From the NCBI GenBank assembly GCA_963741305.1, contig CAVUHL010000003.1, positions 5,580,001-5,644,000 on the forward strand: 64,000 nucleotides of DNA. Direction: 5' to 3'. A program made the translations under genes and the position numbers. Source of the DNA: DATMER01 sp963741305 (lineage in GTDB: Bacteria; Acidobacteriota; Thermoanaerobaculia; Multivoradales; UBA5704). Position 1 is the first letter of the stretch, and every line of letters begins with the position of its first letter. Under the pieces are notes generated by a model. That model was not told the DNA's origin and did no database searches. It worked only from the letters and a program-made list of their open reading frames with translations. Of this stretch, positions 36,425 to 44,599 are shown piece by piece.

Positions 36425-37182
36425 TCAGCCGTCCTCCGCATGACCAGCAAGTCGAATCCGAACGCGGCCACCGCGGCCAGGGCCGTCACCGCGATCGCGA
36501 CTGCCGGGCCGGGCAATCCGGTCCCGACCTCGGGGGCCGAGCCGTAGAGCGCCCAGCGCAGGGCGGCGACTCCGTAGGTGAGCGGGTTCGCCCTCATCAC
36601 CGCCGCCAGCCAGCCCGGCGCGCCGGACGGCGGAAAGAACGCCCCGGACAGGAGCCACATCGGCATGAGCAGCAGGTTCATCACCGCGTGGAAGCCCTGG
36701 ACCGAGTCGACCTTCCAGGCGAAAGCGAAGCCGACCGCGGTCAGCGCGATCCCGAGGACCGCGAGCACCCCGGCCGCGGCGAGGGCCGAGGAGAGAGTCA
36801 GCGAGATTCCGGCGAGCGGCGCCAGCGCCAGGAAGATCACGGACTGGAGCCAGGCGAGCGTGGCCCCGCCCAGGACTTTGCCGGCGGCGATCGACGCCCG
36901 CGGCACTGGGGCCACGAGCACTCCCTGGAGGAAACCCTGGTTGCGGTCCTCGATGATCGAGATCGTGGAAAAAATCGCGGCGAACATGAGCGTCAACACC
37001 ATCGTTCCCGGGAAGAAGTACTCCAGGTAGCTCAGGTCGGCCGGCCCGCGGAACGAGCCGGAAAGCCCGCTGCCGATCAGCACCCAGAAGATTAGCGGCG
37101 ACCCGGCCGCGCCCGCAATCCGGCTCGGCTGGCGGAAGAACCGGACCAGCTCGCGCTTCCAGAGCGTATATACGGCCATCAT
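36421..37182 (-). CDS. ABC-2 type transporter permease
   Basis: 253 residues with six membrane helices. Family features are YTLWKRELVRFFRQPSRIAG at the start, IIEDRNQGFLQGVLVAPVPRASIAAGK near 80, and the C-terminal MRANPLTYGVAALRWALYG. It pairs with the ATPase encoded just upstream (four-base overlap). Substrate unknown; its position between heme O synthase and SCO suggests export of a compound needed for oxidase biogenesis, which is inference only. Confidence 0.88.
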   Translation of the reverse strand: MMAVYTLWKRELVRFFRQPSRIAGAAGSPLIFWVLIGSGLSGSFRGPADLSYLEYFFPGTMVLTLMFAAIFSTISIIEDRNQGFLQGVLVAPVPRASIAAGKVLGGATLAWLQSVIFLALAPLAGISLTLSSALAAAGVLAVLGIALTAVGFAFAWKVDSVQGFHAVMNLLLMPMWLLSGAFFPPSGAPGWLAAVMRANPLTYGVAALRWALYGSAPEVGTGLPGPAVAIAVTALAAVAAFGFDLLVMRRTAE

Positions 37183-38120
37183 GAATACAGCCGCCTTCCC
37201 GTGCGGTGGAGGAAGACATCCTCGAGAGTCGGGCGGGCCACGGTCACGGCATCCACCCGGCCGGGCAGCGCCTCGATCAGCCGCGCCACCAGCTCATGCC
37301 CCCGGTCGTGCTCCAACCGCACGGCGCCGTCGCGAACCTCCGGGGCAAGCTCCGGGAACCGGGTCGCCAGGTCGCTGACCAGCCCGTCCGGATCCGGTCC
37401 GGTCAGCGTGACCACATCGCCGCCGATCTCCTCCTTGAGGACGGCCGGGCTCCCCTCGGCAACCAGCGTCCCGCGGTCGATCAAAGCCAGCCGGTCGCAG
37501 CGGTCCCCCTCCTCCATGAAATGGGTAGTGAGGAGGACGGTCACGCCCTCCTGCCGCAGCCCGTCGAGCGTGCTCCAGAGATCCCGCCGCGCCCCGGGAT
37601 CGAGCCCCGTGCTTGGCTCGTCGAGAAGCAGCAACCGAGGCTTGTGGAGGAGGGACTTGGCGATCTCCACCCGGCGCCGCAGCCCGCCCGAAAGCTCCAA
37701 GGCCTTCTGTTCCCGGCGGTCTGCCAGCCCGAAACGCTCCAGGGCCGCGTCGATCCGCTGGGAGAGATCCTGGCCGCTCAGCCCATGGAGATGCCCCTGG
37801 TGGATCAGGTTCTCCCGCACGGTGAGGTGGATGTCGAGGCTCGGGTTCTGGAACACCACGCCGAGGAGACGGCGGACGGCGGCAGAATCCTGCGATCCGA
37901 AGACGCGGACCTCTCCCCCCTGCGGTCGGGCCAGGGTGGCGAGGATGCGGAAGAGAGTGGTCTTGCCGCCGCCGTTGGGTCCGAGGAAGCCGTAGACCTC
38001 GCCGGGGGCGACCTGGAAGCTCAGGCCCGCCAGCGCCTGGTGCACGCCCTTCCGGCTGCGGTAGGCGTACTCGACCCCTCGGGCCTGGACGGCCCCTCCG
38101 GTGGAAGAATTAGGAGACAA
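37179..38120 (-). CDS. ABC transporter ATP-binding protein
   Basis: 313 residues. Walker A FLGPNGGGKTT near 48, Q-loop VVFQNPSLD near 92, signature LSGGLRRRVEIAKSLL near 145, Walker B LLLDEPSTGLDPGARRD near 165, and the H-loop LLTTHFMEEGDRCDRLALID. The C-terminal 80 residues (VVTLTGPDPDGLVSDLATRF) are the regulatory extension common in DrrA-type exporters. It works with the downstream permease. The start overlaps the end of ctaB by eleven bases. Confidence 0.92.
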   Translation of the reverse strand: MSPNSSTGGAVQARGVEYAYRSRKGVHQALAGLSFQVAPGEVYGFLGPNGGGKTTLFRILATLARPQGGEVRVFGSQDSAAVRRLLGVVFQNPSLDIHLTVRENLIHQGHLHGLSGQDLSQRIDAALERFGLADRREQKALELSGGLRRRVEIAKSLLHKPRLLLLDEPSTGLDPGARRDLWSTLDGLRQEGVTVLLTTHFMEEGDRCDRLALIDRGTLVAEGSPAVLKEEIGGDVVTLTGPDPDGLVSDLATRFPELAPEVRDGAVRLEHDRGHELVARLIEALPGRVDAVTVARPTLEDVFLHRTGRRLYS

Positions 38121-39012
38121 CGCGGTCCAGGAGCATCACAAGCAGGACAGCCGGGAAGTAGAGGATCGACGCCAGCATCAGCCAGCGGGCCCCCGGCGTA
38201 GTGCGGCTCCTGGCGAACCCGACGCCGAACCCCAGATAGGTAAGGCCAAGGGCGAGCGCTCCGACGAAGTAGACGGTCCCCATCAGCCCGAGCAGCGACG
38301 GCATCAGGCTCACCGGCACCAGGACCGCGCCATAGAGCAGGACCTGGCGCGCCGTGCGGAGCCCCTCCGGGTCCGACACCGTCAGCATGGGGAAGCCGGC
38401 CTCGCGGTAGTCGTCGCGGCAGAGCCAGGCGATGGCCAGGAAGTGGGGCATCTGCCAGAAGAAGAGGATGCCGAAGAGCACCCAGGCCGCGAGGTCGATC
38501 TCGTTGCGCACCGCGCTCCACCCCATCATCGGAGGGATGGCGCCCGGAATCGCGCCGATGATGGTCGAGAGCGAGCTGACCCGCTTGAGCGGCGTGTAGA
38601 CGAACACGTACCCGGCCAGGGCGACCGCGCCGAGGAGGGCGGTCAGGAGGTTGACCCCCAGGGCCAGCTCCGCGAGCCCGGCGACCGCGAGAGCGACGCC
38701 GAAGAGCAGCGCGACGTCCGGGTCCATCCTCCCCGCGGGGAGCGGCCGCTGAGCGGTCCGGCGCATGAGCGCATCCGTCTCACGCTCGATGACCTGGTTC
38801 AGGGTCGAGGCGCCCGCCGAGACCAGCGCGGTCCCGAGGAGCGTGTGGACCAGGAGAAGGAACGAGATCGGCTCCTGCTGCGCGAGCAGGAAGCCGAGCC
38901 CGGCCGTGAGGACCACCATCAAGGTGATGCCCGGCTTGGCCAGCTCCGCGAAGTCGGCCAGCCGGATGGAAACCGGCAAAGCCGGGTCGGGTGTGAGGTC
39001 TTTGATACTCAT
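38110..39012 (-). CDS. ctaB: Protoheme IX farnesyltransferase (heme O synthase)
   Basis: 300 residues with eight or nine membrane helices. The UbiA-type motif NQVIERETDALMRRTAQRPL lies near residue 72 and the second motif DDYREAGFPMLTV near 210; PGITLMVVLTA near the start is also typical. It attaches farnesyl to heme B, giving heme O for the oxidase. Heme A synthase (ctaA/cox15) is not in the window, so it must be elsewhere if heme A is used. First gene of the oxidase cluster on the minus strand. Confidence 0.93.
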   Translation of the reverse strand: MSIKDLTPDPALPVSIRLADFAELAKPGITLMVVLTAGLGFLLAQQEPISFLLLVHTLLGTALVSAGASTLNQVIERETDALMRRTAQRPLPAGRMDPDVALLFGVALAVAGLAELALGVNLLTALLGAVALAGYVFVYTPLKRVSSLSTIIGAIPGAIPPMMGWSAVRNEIDLAAWVLFGILFFWQMPHFLAIAWLCRDDYREAGFPMLTVSDPEGLRTARQVLLYGAVLVPVSLMPSLLGLMGTVYFVGALALGLTYLGFGVGFARSRTTPGARWLMLASILYFPAVLLVMLLDRVVS

Positions 39013-39048
39013 GTCGTGTTGGGACCTGCCGGGCAGATCCGGGGGAGT

Positions 39049-40086
39049 TTAGCAGGAGTCGTACCCCGCCGCCGAGATCCTATCGAGGAGAGGACGGGCG
39101 CCCAGGGCCTCATAGGAAGTAACCGTCCCCCTCTCCTCCACACTTCCGTCGTACAGCCCCCGGGCGACGAAGGCCGCGGGCAAGGCCGCCATGCGCTGGC
39201 CCTCCCGCGCGCTGCCGATCCAGGAGTCGGAACGCTCGCCGTCCGGCCCGGTGAGCTCGACCTTCACATATCCGCCCGAATGGCCGAAGCGGGAAGCGAG
39301 CCGCGCCATCGGGGTGATCGCCCGGGAGAGGGGGACTCCCAGCTCCGGCCCCAGATAGGACATCGCGGCGAGGCTCGCCGTGGCCATCCGGGACTCGAAC
39401 CCCACCTTGACCCGCACCTCATGAGCGCCGATCAGATCTGGGAATAGGTCCATCTCCGGGCTGTCGAAGTCGTAGACACCGCGAGGTCCGAACGGCGGAG
39501 GCAGGTCCACCACCTCCCGTCCGCGCAGGCCGATCAACGCCCCCTGGGGAGCCTCGAACCGCCGGCCGAGCTGCCCCGCTGCCGACTCGACTGCCGCCGT
39601 CCCCTTGGGATTGGCGTTGCCGATGAAGAGAGTTACCCGCGCTCGGCGGACCTCCCGCAGCCGCTCGGCCGCAACCAGGGCCAGGGCGCCGGAGATCCCC
39701 GGCAGCGTCGAACATCCGCACGCCGCCGTCAGTCCCCTGGACCGGAAGCGGTCGCTCATCCCCCGCAAGCGAGCGAACCAACCGCGGTCGTCCGCGATGT
39801 CCACGTAATGAACCCCGGCGGCCAGGCAGGCTTCCGGGAGGGCAAAGGTCAAGTCTGCGAAAGGGCCGGCGCAGGAGACGGCGACCCGGGCGCCTTCCAG
39901 AGCGCGGGCGCAGGAGGCGGGATCGGAAACATCCGCGGCCATCCCCTCAGCCCCGAGACCCCTGAGGACACTGGCGAAGCTGGCAGCCCGGCCGCCATCG
40001 CGCCCCGCGATCCGGAGCGGCAGTCCCGACAGCTCTTTGGCGACGAGCGAGCCGAAAACTCCGTAGCCGCCGAAGACAACGATCAT
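39049..40086 (-). CDS. Saccharopine dehydrogenase-like NAD(P)-binding protein
   Basis: 345 residues from the ATG at 40086, preceded by TTGGGGGAACGGGG. The N-terminal Rossmann fold has GGYGVFGSLVAKEL and DVSDPASCARAL, followed by VAVSCAGPFADLT, the family's typical second block (AGVHYVDIADDRGW), and a beta-rich dimerisation region. It is probably a NADPH-dependent reductase of the saccharopine dehydrogenase/trans-acting enoyl reductase group; substrate unknown. The frame stays open upstream only because it runs into the 21-bp array 2, so the longer form beginning at 40164 is not supported. Confidence 0.75.
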   Translation of the reverse strand: MIVVFGGYGVFGSLVAKELSGLPLRIAGRDGGRAASFASVLRGLGAEGMAADVSDPASCARALEGARVAVSCAGPFADLTFALPEACLAAGVHYVDIADDRGWFARLRGMSDRFRSRGLTAACGCSTLPGISGALALVAAERLREVRRARVTLFIGNANPKGTAAVESAAGQLGRRFEAPQGALIGLRGREVVDLPPPFGPRGVYDFDSPEMDLFPDLIGAHEVRVKVGFESRMATASLAAMSYLGPELGVPLSRAITPMARLASRFGHSGGYVKVELTGPDGERSDSWIGSAREGQRMAALPAAFVARGLYDGSVEERGTVTSYEALGARPLLDRISAAGYDSC

Positions 40087-40118
40087 CCCCGTTCCCCCAA
40101 CCGAACCGTTTGGACCAG

Positions 40119-40329
40119 CTACCCAATGGGTAGACCTCTCCACCCACTCGCTTGAACCCGCCATCCACTCGTTTGAGCCAGCTACCCGCTGGTTTTGAGC
40201 GAGCTACCCACTCGTTTGGGCGAGCTACCCAGTCGTTGGAGCCACCTACCCACTCGCTGGAGCGACCTACCCGCTCGTTGGAGCCATCTACCCGGCCGTT
40301 GGACACTTCTACCCGCTCGTTCGAGCCAT
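40119..40329. repeat. 21-bp phase-locked degenerate tandem array 2 (10 units)
   Basis: Ten units start at 40119, 40140, 40161, 40182, 40204, 40225, 40246, 40267, 40288 and 40309. All are 21 bp except the fourth, which is 22. On the minus strand each reads GGCTC, then CAACGAG-like sequence, then GGGTAG. A weak eleventh unit may begin at 40098. The unit at 40309 contains the last codons and TAG stop of the upstream membrane protein, so the first array unit is the gene's own 3' end. The far end reaches to within about 30 bases of the saccharopine-dehydrogenase-like start. Confidence 0.88.
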
Positions 40330-40941
40330 CCACCTCGCCACCAGAACCGTCCAGAGGCTGTAGAACCCGATCGTCGGCCCGGTCGCCAGCTCCAGGAGCC
40401 GGGGCGAGGGGATCATCCCGGCAACAGCCATGGCCGCGCCAAAGACCACCGTGGCAAAACCGGCGAGCCGGGCCCCGGTCCCTAGCCGCAGACGCAGGGT
40501 GAAGATCAGCACCGCGGCCGTGTAGAGCCCATTGGCCACAGTGGCCCCGCCAGTAAAGGCGAGGGCTTCGAGGGAAAGGAAGAGCGGCTCCGAAGCCGTC
40601 GCCAGAGGCAACCCACGGATCTGGACCACGTCGCAGAGCAGATCGACTCCCATGCCCACGGCCGTCAGGGCCAGGGCGAGGTCGGCGGCAAGCGATCGCT
40701 CCGGGAGGCAAGCCCGCAAAGCAGCGACATAGCCCAGGAGCAGGAGCGAGCAGGCCATCCACACTCCCCAGCCCCAGCTCCAGCCCGCGGGATGGCCCGC
40801 CAGGTACGCCATGCGCTCGGGAAGTGGGACCAGGGCGCTGCCCGGCCGCATGCCGAACAGGGCGAGGACCAGCCCCACGCCATGGAGGACGACGTTCCCC
40901 CAGGCGAGCCCCCAGAGCAGACGGTTCGAAGGAGGGGTCAT
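40309..40941 (-). CDS. Integral membrane protein, 210 aa
   Basis: Six hydrophobic helices and no recognised catalytic motif. Segments include LLWGLAWGNVVLHGVGLVLAL near the start and ALAFTGGATVANGLYTAAVLIF near 130. The C-terminal residues (ARTSG) and stop are encoded by the first unit of array 2, and in this frame the following units each bring another TAG. It is divergent from the hydrolase gene with 37 bases between. Family uncertain. Confidence 0.65.
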   Translation of the reverse strand: MTPPSNRLLWGLAWGNVVLHGVGLVLALFGMRPGSALVPLPERMAYLAGHPAGWSWGWGVWMACSLLLLGYVAALRACLPERSLAADLALALTAVGMGVDLLCDVVQIRGLPLATASEPLFLSLEALAFTGGATVANGLYTAAVLIFTLRLRLGTGARLAGFATVVFGAAMAVAGMIPSPRLLELATGPTIGFYSLWTVLVARWMARTSG

Positions 40942-40978
40942 TTGAGGTCGATCATAACCTTGCTACAGTGAGCGGCCC

Positions 40979-41743
40979 ATGGACCGGATCGACCTGGGGG
41001 CCTCCCATCTTGCCGTGCAGCTCGACGCCCCGCCGCGTTTCCGGGACCTTTGCATCCTCTACCTCCACGGCTTCGGCTCGGTGCAGAACGGCGAGAAGGC
41101 GGATTTCTTCCGGCAGAGGGCCCTGGAGAGCGGCTTCGCCTTCTGCTCCTTCGACTTCCAGGGTCACGGCCAATCGGGCGGAACGATGCAGGGCCTCACC
41201 CTGACCCGCAACCTGGAAGACGTGGCCCGGGTACACGCCTATGTGAGGGAGCGGGGCTACGACCGGATCTGCCTGCTCGGCTCCTCGATGGGAGGAGGCA
41301 CGGCCCTCTGGTACTCGGCGCTGTACTCGGCCCATCATCCGGACGAGATCGTCGCCGGCCTCCACATCGCGCCGGCCCTCCAGTTCGAGAAAGGCCTCAC
41401 GGCCTGGGCCGGACCGGAGCGCTGCCGCATCTGGCAGGAGACCGGGACGATCCACTTCGAAAGCGACCTCGTCTCCTGCGAGCTCGGCTGGGACCTGATC
41501 GAGGATCTCCGGCGCTACGCCTTCGAAGACCTCCTGCAGAGGTACCGCACCCCTGCCCTCCTCCTCCAAGGCAAGCTCGACACCTCCGTCCCTTGGAAGG
41601 ATGTTGCCGACTTCGCCACCCGCTGCGCCTATCCCGGCATCGAGCTTCATTTCTTCGCCGATGGCGACCACCGCCTCACTGACCGCAAGGACCGCCTCTG
41701 GCAGCTCATGCTGGAGTTCCTCCGGGGAAAATCACTGGCCTGA
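40979..41743 (+). CDS. Alpha/beta hydrolase (serine aminopeptidase S33-like)
   Basis: 254 residues, soluble. LYLHGFGSVQNGEKADF near residue 28 gives the oxyanion region, the nucleophile elbow is GSSMGGGTAL near 100, the acid is in LQGKLDTSVPW near 205, and the histidine is in GDHRLTDR near 235. It is of the Hydrolase_4/'lysophospholipase' type and probably cleaves small esters or amides. The annotation as a specific enzyme is not possible from sequence alone. Confidence 0.8.
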   Translation: MDRIDLGASHLAVQLDAPPRFRDLCILYLHGFGSVQNGEKADFFRQRALESGFAFCSFDFQGHGQSGGTMQGLTLTRNLEDVARVHAYVRERGYDRICLLGSSMGGGTALWYSALYSAHHPDEIVAGLHIAPALQFEKGLTAWAGPERCRIWQETGTIHFESDLVSCELGWDLIEDLRRYAFEDLLQRYRTPALLLQGKLDTSVPWKDVADFATRCAYPGIELHFFADGDHRLTDRKDRLWQLMLEFLRGKSLA

Positions 41744-41851
41744 GAAGACCCCCCTTTCCCGCTTTTGGGGAAAAGTGCCACTCTTTCCATTAGAGGGACG
41801 CCCGGCGGCCATGGTGGCACGCCATTTTGGCAGTCCTACGGGGGAGGATTT

Positions 41852-42088
41852 ATGCTTCGAAGGGTTGGTTTACTCGCTCTGGTCCTAGCCCTGACCCTGC
41901 TGGCTTCCGGTGCCGCCCAAGCGATGCCGCTGGCAGGGTCGGCAAGAGTGTCCGAGTCGCATGGGGTCGTGGAGCGCTTCTGGGACTGGATCGGATCTCT
42001 CTTTCGGTTCGGCGGGCCGTCCTCGGGACAGGTCAAGTCGGTCTGGGAGGGAGAGGGAAGCCACGCGGATCCCAACGGCCACCCCTGA
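41852..42088 (+). CDS. Small secreted peptide of peptide/TPR module 1, 78 aa
   Basis: The ATG at 41852 is preceded by GGGGGAGG. Residues 1-24 are a signal peptide (LLALVLALTLLASGAAQA). The mature part has a short amphipathic helix with aromatics (VVERFWDWIGSLFRFGG) and ends EGSHADPNGHP. The peptide at 55743 shares the layout: signal peptide, helix with W and LF, then a C-terminus holding DPNG. A terminator follows directly, and then a TPR gene. The DPNG end and export signal suggest a processed extracellular peptide, but this is inference. Confidence 0.7.
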   Translation: MLRRVGLLALVLALTLLASGAAQAMPLAGSARVSESHGVVERFWDWIGSLFRFGGPSSGQVKSVWEGEGSHADPNGHP

Positions 42089-42095
42089 GTTTTTG

Positions 42096-42134
42096 GGTGG
42101 CGCCGGATCGATCTCGATCCGGCGCACCTTTTTC
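42096..42134 (+). terminator. Rho-independent terminator after peptide 1
   Basis: A perfect 12-bp stem, 42100-42111 pairing with 42114-42125, with a two-base loop, followed by CCTTTTTC. It sits 11 bases after the peptide stop, so most transcripts would end between the peptide and the TPR gene. The equivalent site in module 2 is at 56024-56052. Confidence 0.85.
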
Positions 42135-42167
42135 TTGTCACGCTTTTCGGTTCTCAGGCATCTTTTA

Positions 42168-42195
42168 TTGTAGATGCCACTCCTCTATCTATCTT
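42168..42195 (+). promoter_or_regulatory. Possible promoter for TPR gene of module 1
   Basis: TTGTAG, a 16-bp spacer, then TATCTT, in a locally AT-rich stretch between the terminator and the TPR start. The match to a sigma-70-like consensus is weak (three of six and four of six bases), but it lies where a promoter is needed after the terminator. Confidence 0.3.
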
Positions 42196-42288
42196 ATCGA
42201 CCGTCCAGGCAGCACTTCCGCCGTGATTACGGCCGTACGCGGGAGATTTACGCTGGCCTGATGACTTTTGGACTTGGAGGGTTAACCG

Positions 42289-43602
42289 ATGAAGATCCAC
42301 CCCCCCGATCAGCTTCTCAGGAGATTCATACGACTATCGGGGGATAGGATGCCCCTCATTCTCGAGCATCTGGAGACATGCCCCAGGTGCTCGCAAAAGC
42401 TGGAGGCCTTCCGGGAGAAACACCCGGCAAGCTCAGCTTACGATGCGGCGCTGACGTCGGGCGCACGCCTTCTGCAGGATCTGCAAGCCACCTACGAAGT
42501 GGAGAGGTTGGAGGCGAAGAGCCTCGTCTCCGAGCTCCTGAGGCATCCCGCCGAGCGGCAGAGGATCCTGATCCACAACCATCCTCGCTTCCATACCTGG
42601 GGAGTTTTCGAGCTCCTGCTGGAGACGAGCCGCAGAGAGAGCGCCGAGAACCCTGTTCTGGGAGAGCAACTCTCCCGCCTTGCCCTCGATCTTTCGGAGC
42701 ACCTCAACTCGACTCGGTATGGAACCGAGGCAATCGAGGATCTGCGCGGGCGGGCTTGGGCGTACATTGGAAATGCCCGCCGGGTACAGTCCGATCTCCG
42801 AGAAGCGCAGGACGCGCTGGAGCGGGCGCTCTCCCACCTTCGCCAAGGTACTCGCGACCCTTGGGAACGCGCCGTATGGCTGGACCTCAAGGCTTCGCTC
42901 TTCCGAGCTCAGCGGCGCTTCGAGGAAGCGATACGCCTGCTGAACCGAGCCTTGGTGCTCTTCCTGGCGGTCGGGGATCGACACCGAGCAGGGAGAGCAC
43001 TGGTCAACATGGATAATGTGCACTTTCACGCAGGCCAGCCCGAAAAGGGCATCCCGCTCCTCTATCGCGCTCTCGACCTCATCGATCCCGAGCAGGAGCC
43101 GCGCCTCCTCCTCATCACCAAGCACAACCTGATCGACGACTTGGCTGAAGCGGGACGGTACCTGGAAGCCCAGCGCCTCCTCCTCAGAGCCAACCCCCTG
43201 TACCAGCGTTTCGACGAGCCCTGGCTTCGGTTTCGACGCAGTTGGGTCGAGGGGAAGATCGCTCGCGGGCTCTCTCAACCGGATAAAGCGGAGGATCTTT
43301 TCGGGACGACCCGCGCCGGCTTCATCGAGTTGAACGCTTTCTACGACGTCGCGCTCGTCTCGCTGGACCTCGCCAGCCTTTACACCGAGCAGGGCAGAAC
43401 CACCGAGTTGAAGCGGCTTGCCGGTGAGATGGTCCCCATCTTCTCCTCGCTACAGGTCCATCGCGAGGCGCTTGCGGCATTCACTTTCTGGAAGCAAGCC
43501 GTCGACGCCGAAACGGCGGGGATCGAGCTGGCTGCCCGAGTCGCTTCCTCTCTCAAGCGTGCCCGCTACGAGCAGCCCCCCTCGGGCCGGGAAACCATCT
43601 AG
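42289..43602 (+). CDS. TPR protein with N-terminal zinc-finger-like motif (module 1)
   Basis: 437 residues, no signal peptide, so cytoplasmic. Residues about 25-36 (LEHLETCPRC) give H-x3-C-x2-C, the pattern of zinc-binding anti-sigma N-termini. From about 100 on (HTWGVFELLLETSRRESAEN) there are repeated TPR-like helical pairs, including RRFEEAIRLLNRALVLFLAVGD and AGQPEKGIPLLYRALDL, ending in GRTTELKRLAGEMVPIFSSLQVHREALAAF. A paralog at 56138 matches over the whole length, especially HTWGxxxLLLxxSRE and HREA. Function is unknown; TPR receptors of secreted peptides (RRNPP type) are a structural analogy, but there is no DNA-binding domain here. Confidence 0.75.
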   Translation: MKIHPPDQLLRRFIRLSGDRMPLILEHLETCPRCSQKLEAFREKHPASSAYDAALTSGARLLQDLQATYEVERLEAKSLVSELLRHPAERQRILIHNHPRFHTWGVFELLLETSRRESAENPVLGEQLSRLALDLSEHLNSTRYGTEAIEDLRGRAWAYIGNARRVQSDLREAQDALERALSHLRQGTRDPWERAVWLDLKASLFRAQRRFEEAIRLLNRALVLFLAVGDRHRAGRALVNMDNVHFHAGQPEKGIPLLYRALDLIDPEQEPRLLLITKHNLIDDLAEAGRYLEAQRLLLRANPLYQRFDEPWLRFRRSWVEGKIARGLSQPDKAEDLFGTTRAGFIELNAFYDVALVSLDLASLYTEQGRTTELKRLAGEMVPIFSSLQVHREALAAFTFWKQAVDAETAGIELAARVASSLKRARYEQPPSGRETI

Positions 43603-43607
43603 TCCCC

Positions 43608-43666
43608 CTGAAAAACACCAAGCCCCCCGTTCCCTCCTTCGAGGGAGCCGGGGGGCTCATGTTTTG
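43608..43666. terminator. Bidirectional terminator between convergent genes
   Basis: Stem 43621-43636 with 43641-43657 (AGCCCCCC... with GGGGGGCT) around a CTTC loop, one bulged base, flanked on the left by an A-rich run and on the right by TTTT. It lies between the TPR gene and the convergent lipoprotein gene and can stop both. Confidence 0.8.
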
Positions 43667-43680
43667 GAGAGTGAAGCGGT

Positions 43681-44490
43681 TTAGCCGCCGGTCTTCGGCT
43701 GGAAGTCGAAGGTCACGTCGGCCGTCTGGTTGGCCGCCACCGTGACCTGCTGGGTCGCGGTGCCGAGCTCCTCGTGCCAGGCCTCCAGCGTGTAGGTACC
43801 CGCGGGCAGCTTGTCGATCGAGAACGAGCCGTCCTCGCCGCTTACCGCGTAGTACGGGTTCGAAACCACGCCCACGTAGGCGTTCATCCAGGGGTGGACG
43901 TCGCACTTGACCGGCACCATCACCTCGGCCTTGTCGAACGTCTTGTCGAACTCCATGTTCTGGATCGGCTGGCCCTGGTTGAACTCCGCGTTCGACTTCG
44001 GCATGGCGTGGATGTTGTGCAGCGTGGCGTCGCTGTTCTTGATCGACAGCGGCTGCCCCACCTGGAGGCCCATCACGTGCGGGGTGTACTGGCAGCCCTG
44101 CTGGTCGAGGACCTTCTTCTCGGTCGGCGTCGGGAAGCTCTTGCCCTCGAGGCCGGTCTTCACGTACACGAAGACGTTGCCGAGCTTGCCGTCCTTCATC
44201 AGGTACTTGCCCGTGTCGACCGGGGTCGTGTGCAGGCTCAAGCAGGTCGGATCGGCGTTCATCGCGATCGCCGTGTCGCCATCGGGGCCGCTGTAGTTGA
44301 CCATACCCTTCACACCACCCGCGTTGGCCGTGTCCACGGCGGGCGCGGTATCGGCCGGAGCATCGGAGGACGCCTCAGGAACGTCGTCACCATCGCCCGA
44401 ACCCTCACCCTCGCCACCACCACCGCAGGCAACCAGAAGCGCCAGCGAGCAACAGAGGACGAGAAGCATCCAGAATCGATTCCTGCTCAT
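43681..44490 (-). CDS. Cupredoxin-like lipoprotein with carboxypeptidase-regulatory-like end
   Basis: 269 residues with a lipobox (LALLVACGG, Cys22), then a disordered Gly/Asp/Ala linker. Residues about 60-220 contain candidate type-1 copper ligands: a histidine in ATLHNIHAMP, and the C, H and M of VPVKCDVHPWM near 195. The end (GEDGSFSIDKLPAGTYTLEAWHEE) is the small beta-sandwich typical of CarboxypepD_reg domains. It may carry electrons at the outer face of the membrane. It lies beside the multiheme cytochrome/bc cluster on the same strand, 109 bases downstream. Confidence 0.75.
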   Translation of the reverse strand: MSRNRFWMLLVLCCSLALLVACGGGGEGEGSGDGDDVPEASSDAPADTAPAVDTANAGGVKGMVNYSGPDGDTAIAMNADPTCLSLHTTPVDTGKYLMKDGKLGNVFVYVKTGLEGKSFPTPTEKKVLDQQGCQYTPHVMGLQVGQPLSIKNSDATLHNIHAMPKSNAEFNQGQPIQNMEFDKTFDKAEVMVPVKCDVHPWMNAYVGVVSNPYYAVSGEDGSFSIDKLPAGTYTLEAWHEELGTATQQVTVAANQTADVTFDFQPKTGG

Positions 44491-44599
44491 TCACAAACCT
44501 CCTTGAAAAGGATCTTTTAGATCGAATATGCCGCCGGAGTTGGGAGACCGGCCGCTGGATTATGCCACAGCGGCCGGTCCGAGGGTCAAAAGGGAGCTC

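Noticed and set aside
40086..40164. A longer saccharopine-dehydrogenase-like protein starting at 40164
   Set aside because: The extra residues are encoded by array 2 units and the ATG at 40086 has a good ribosome site and starts the Rossmann motif.
41744..41851. A riboswitch (c-di-GMP type) upstream of peptide 1
   Set aside because: GGGACGC-like bases occur, but the paired stems and conserved adenines of known classes could not be drawn, and the leader of peptide 2 is different.
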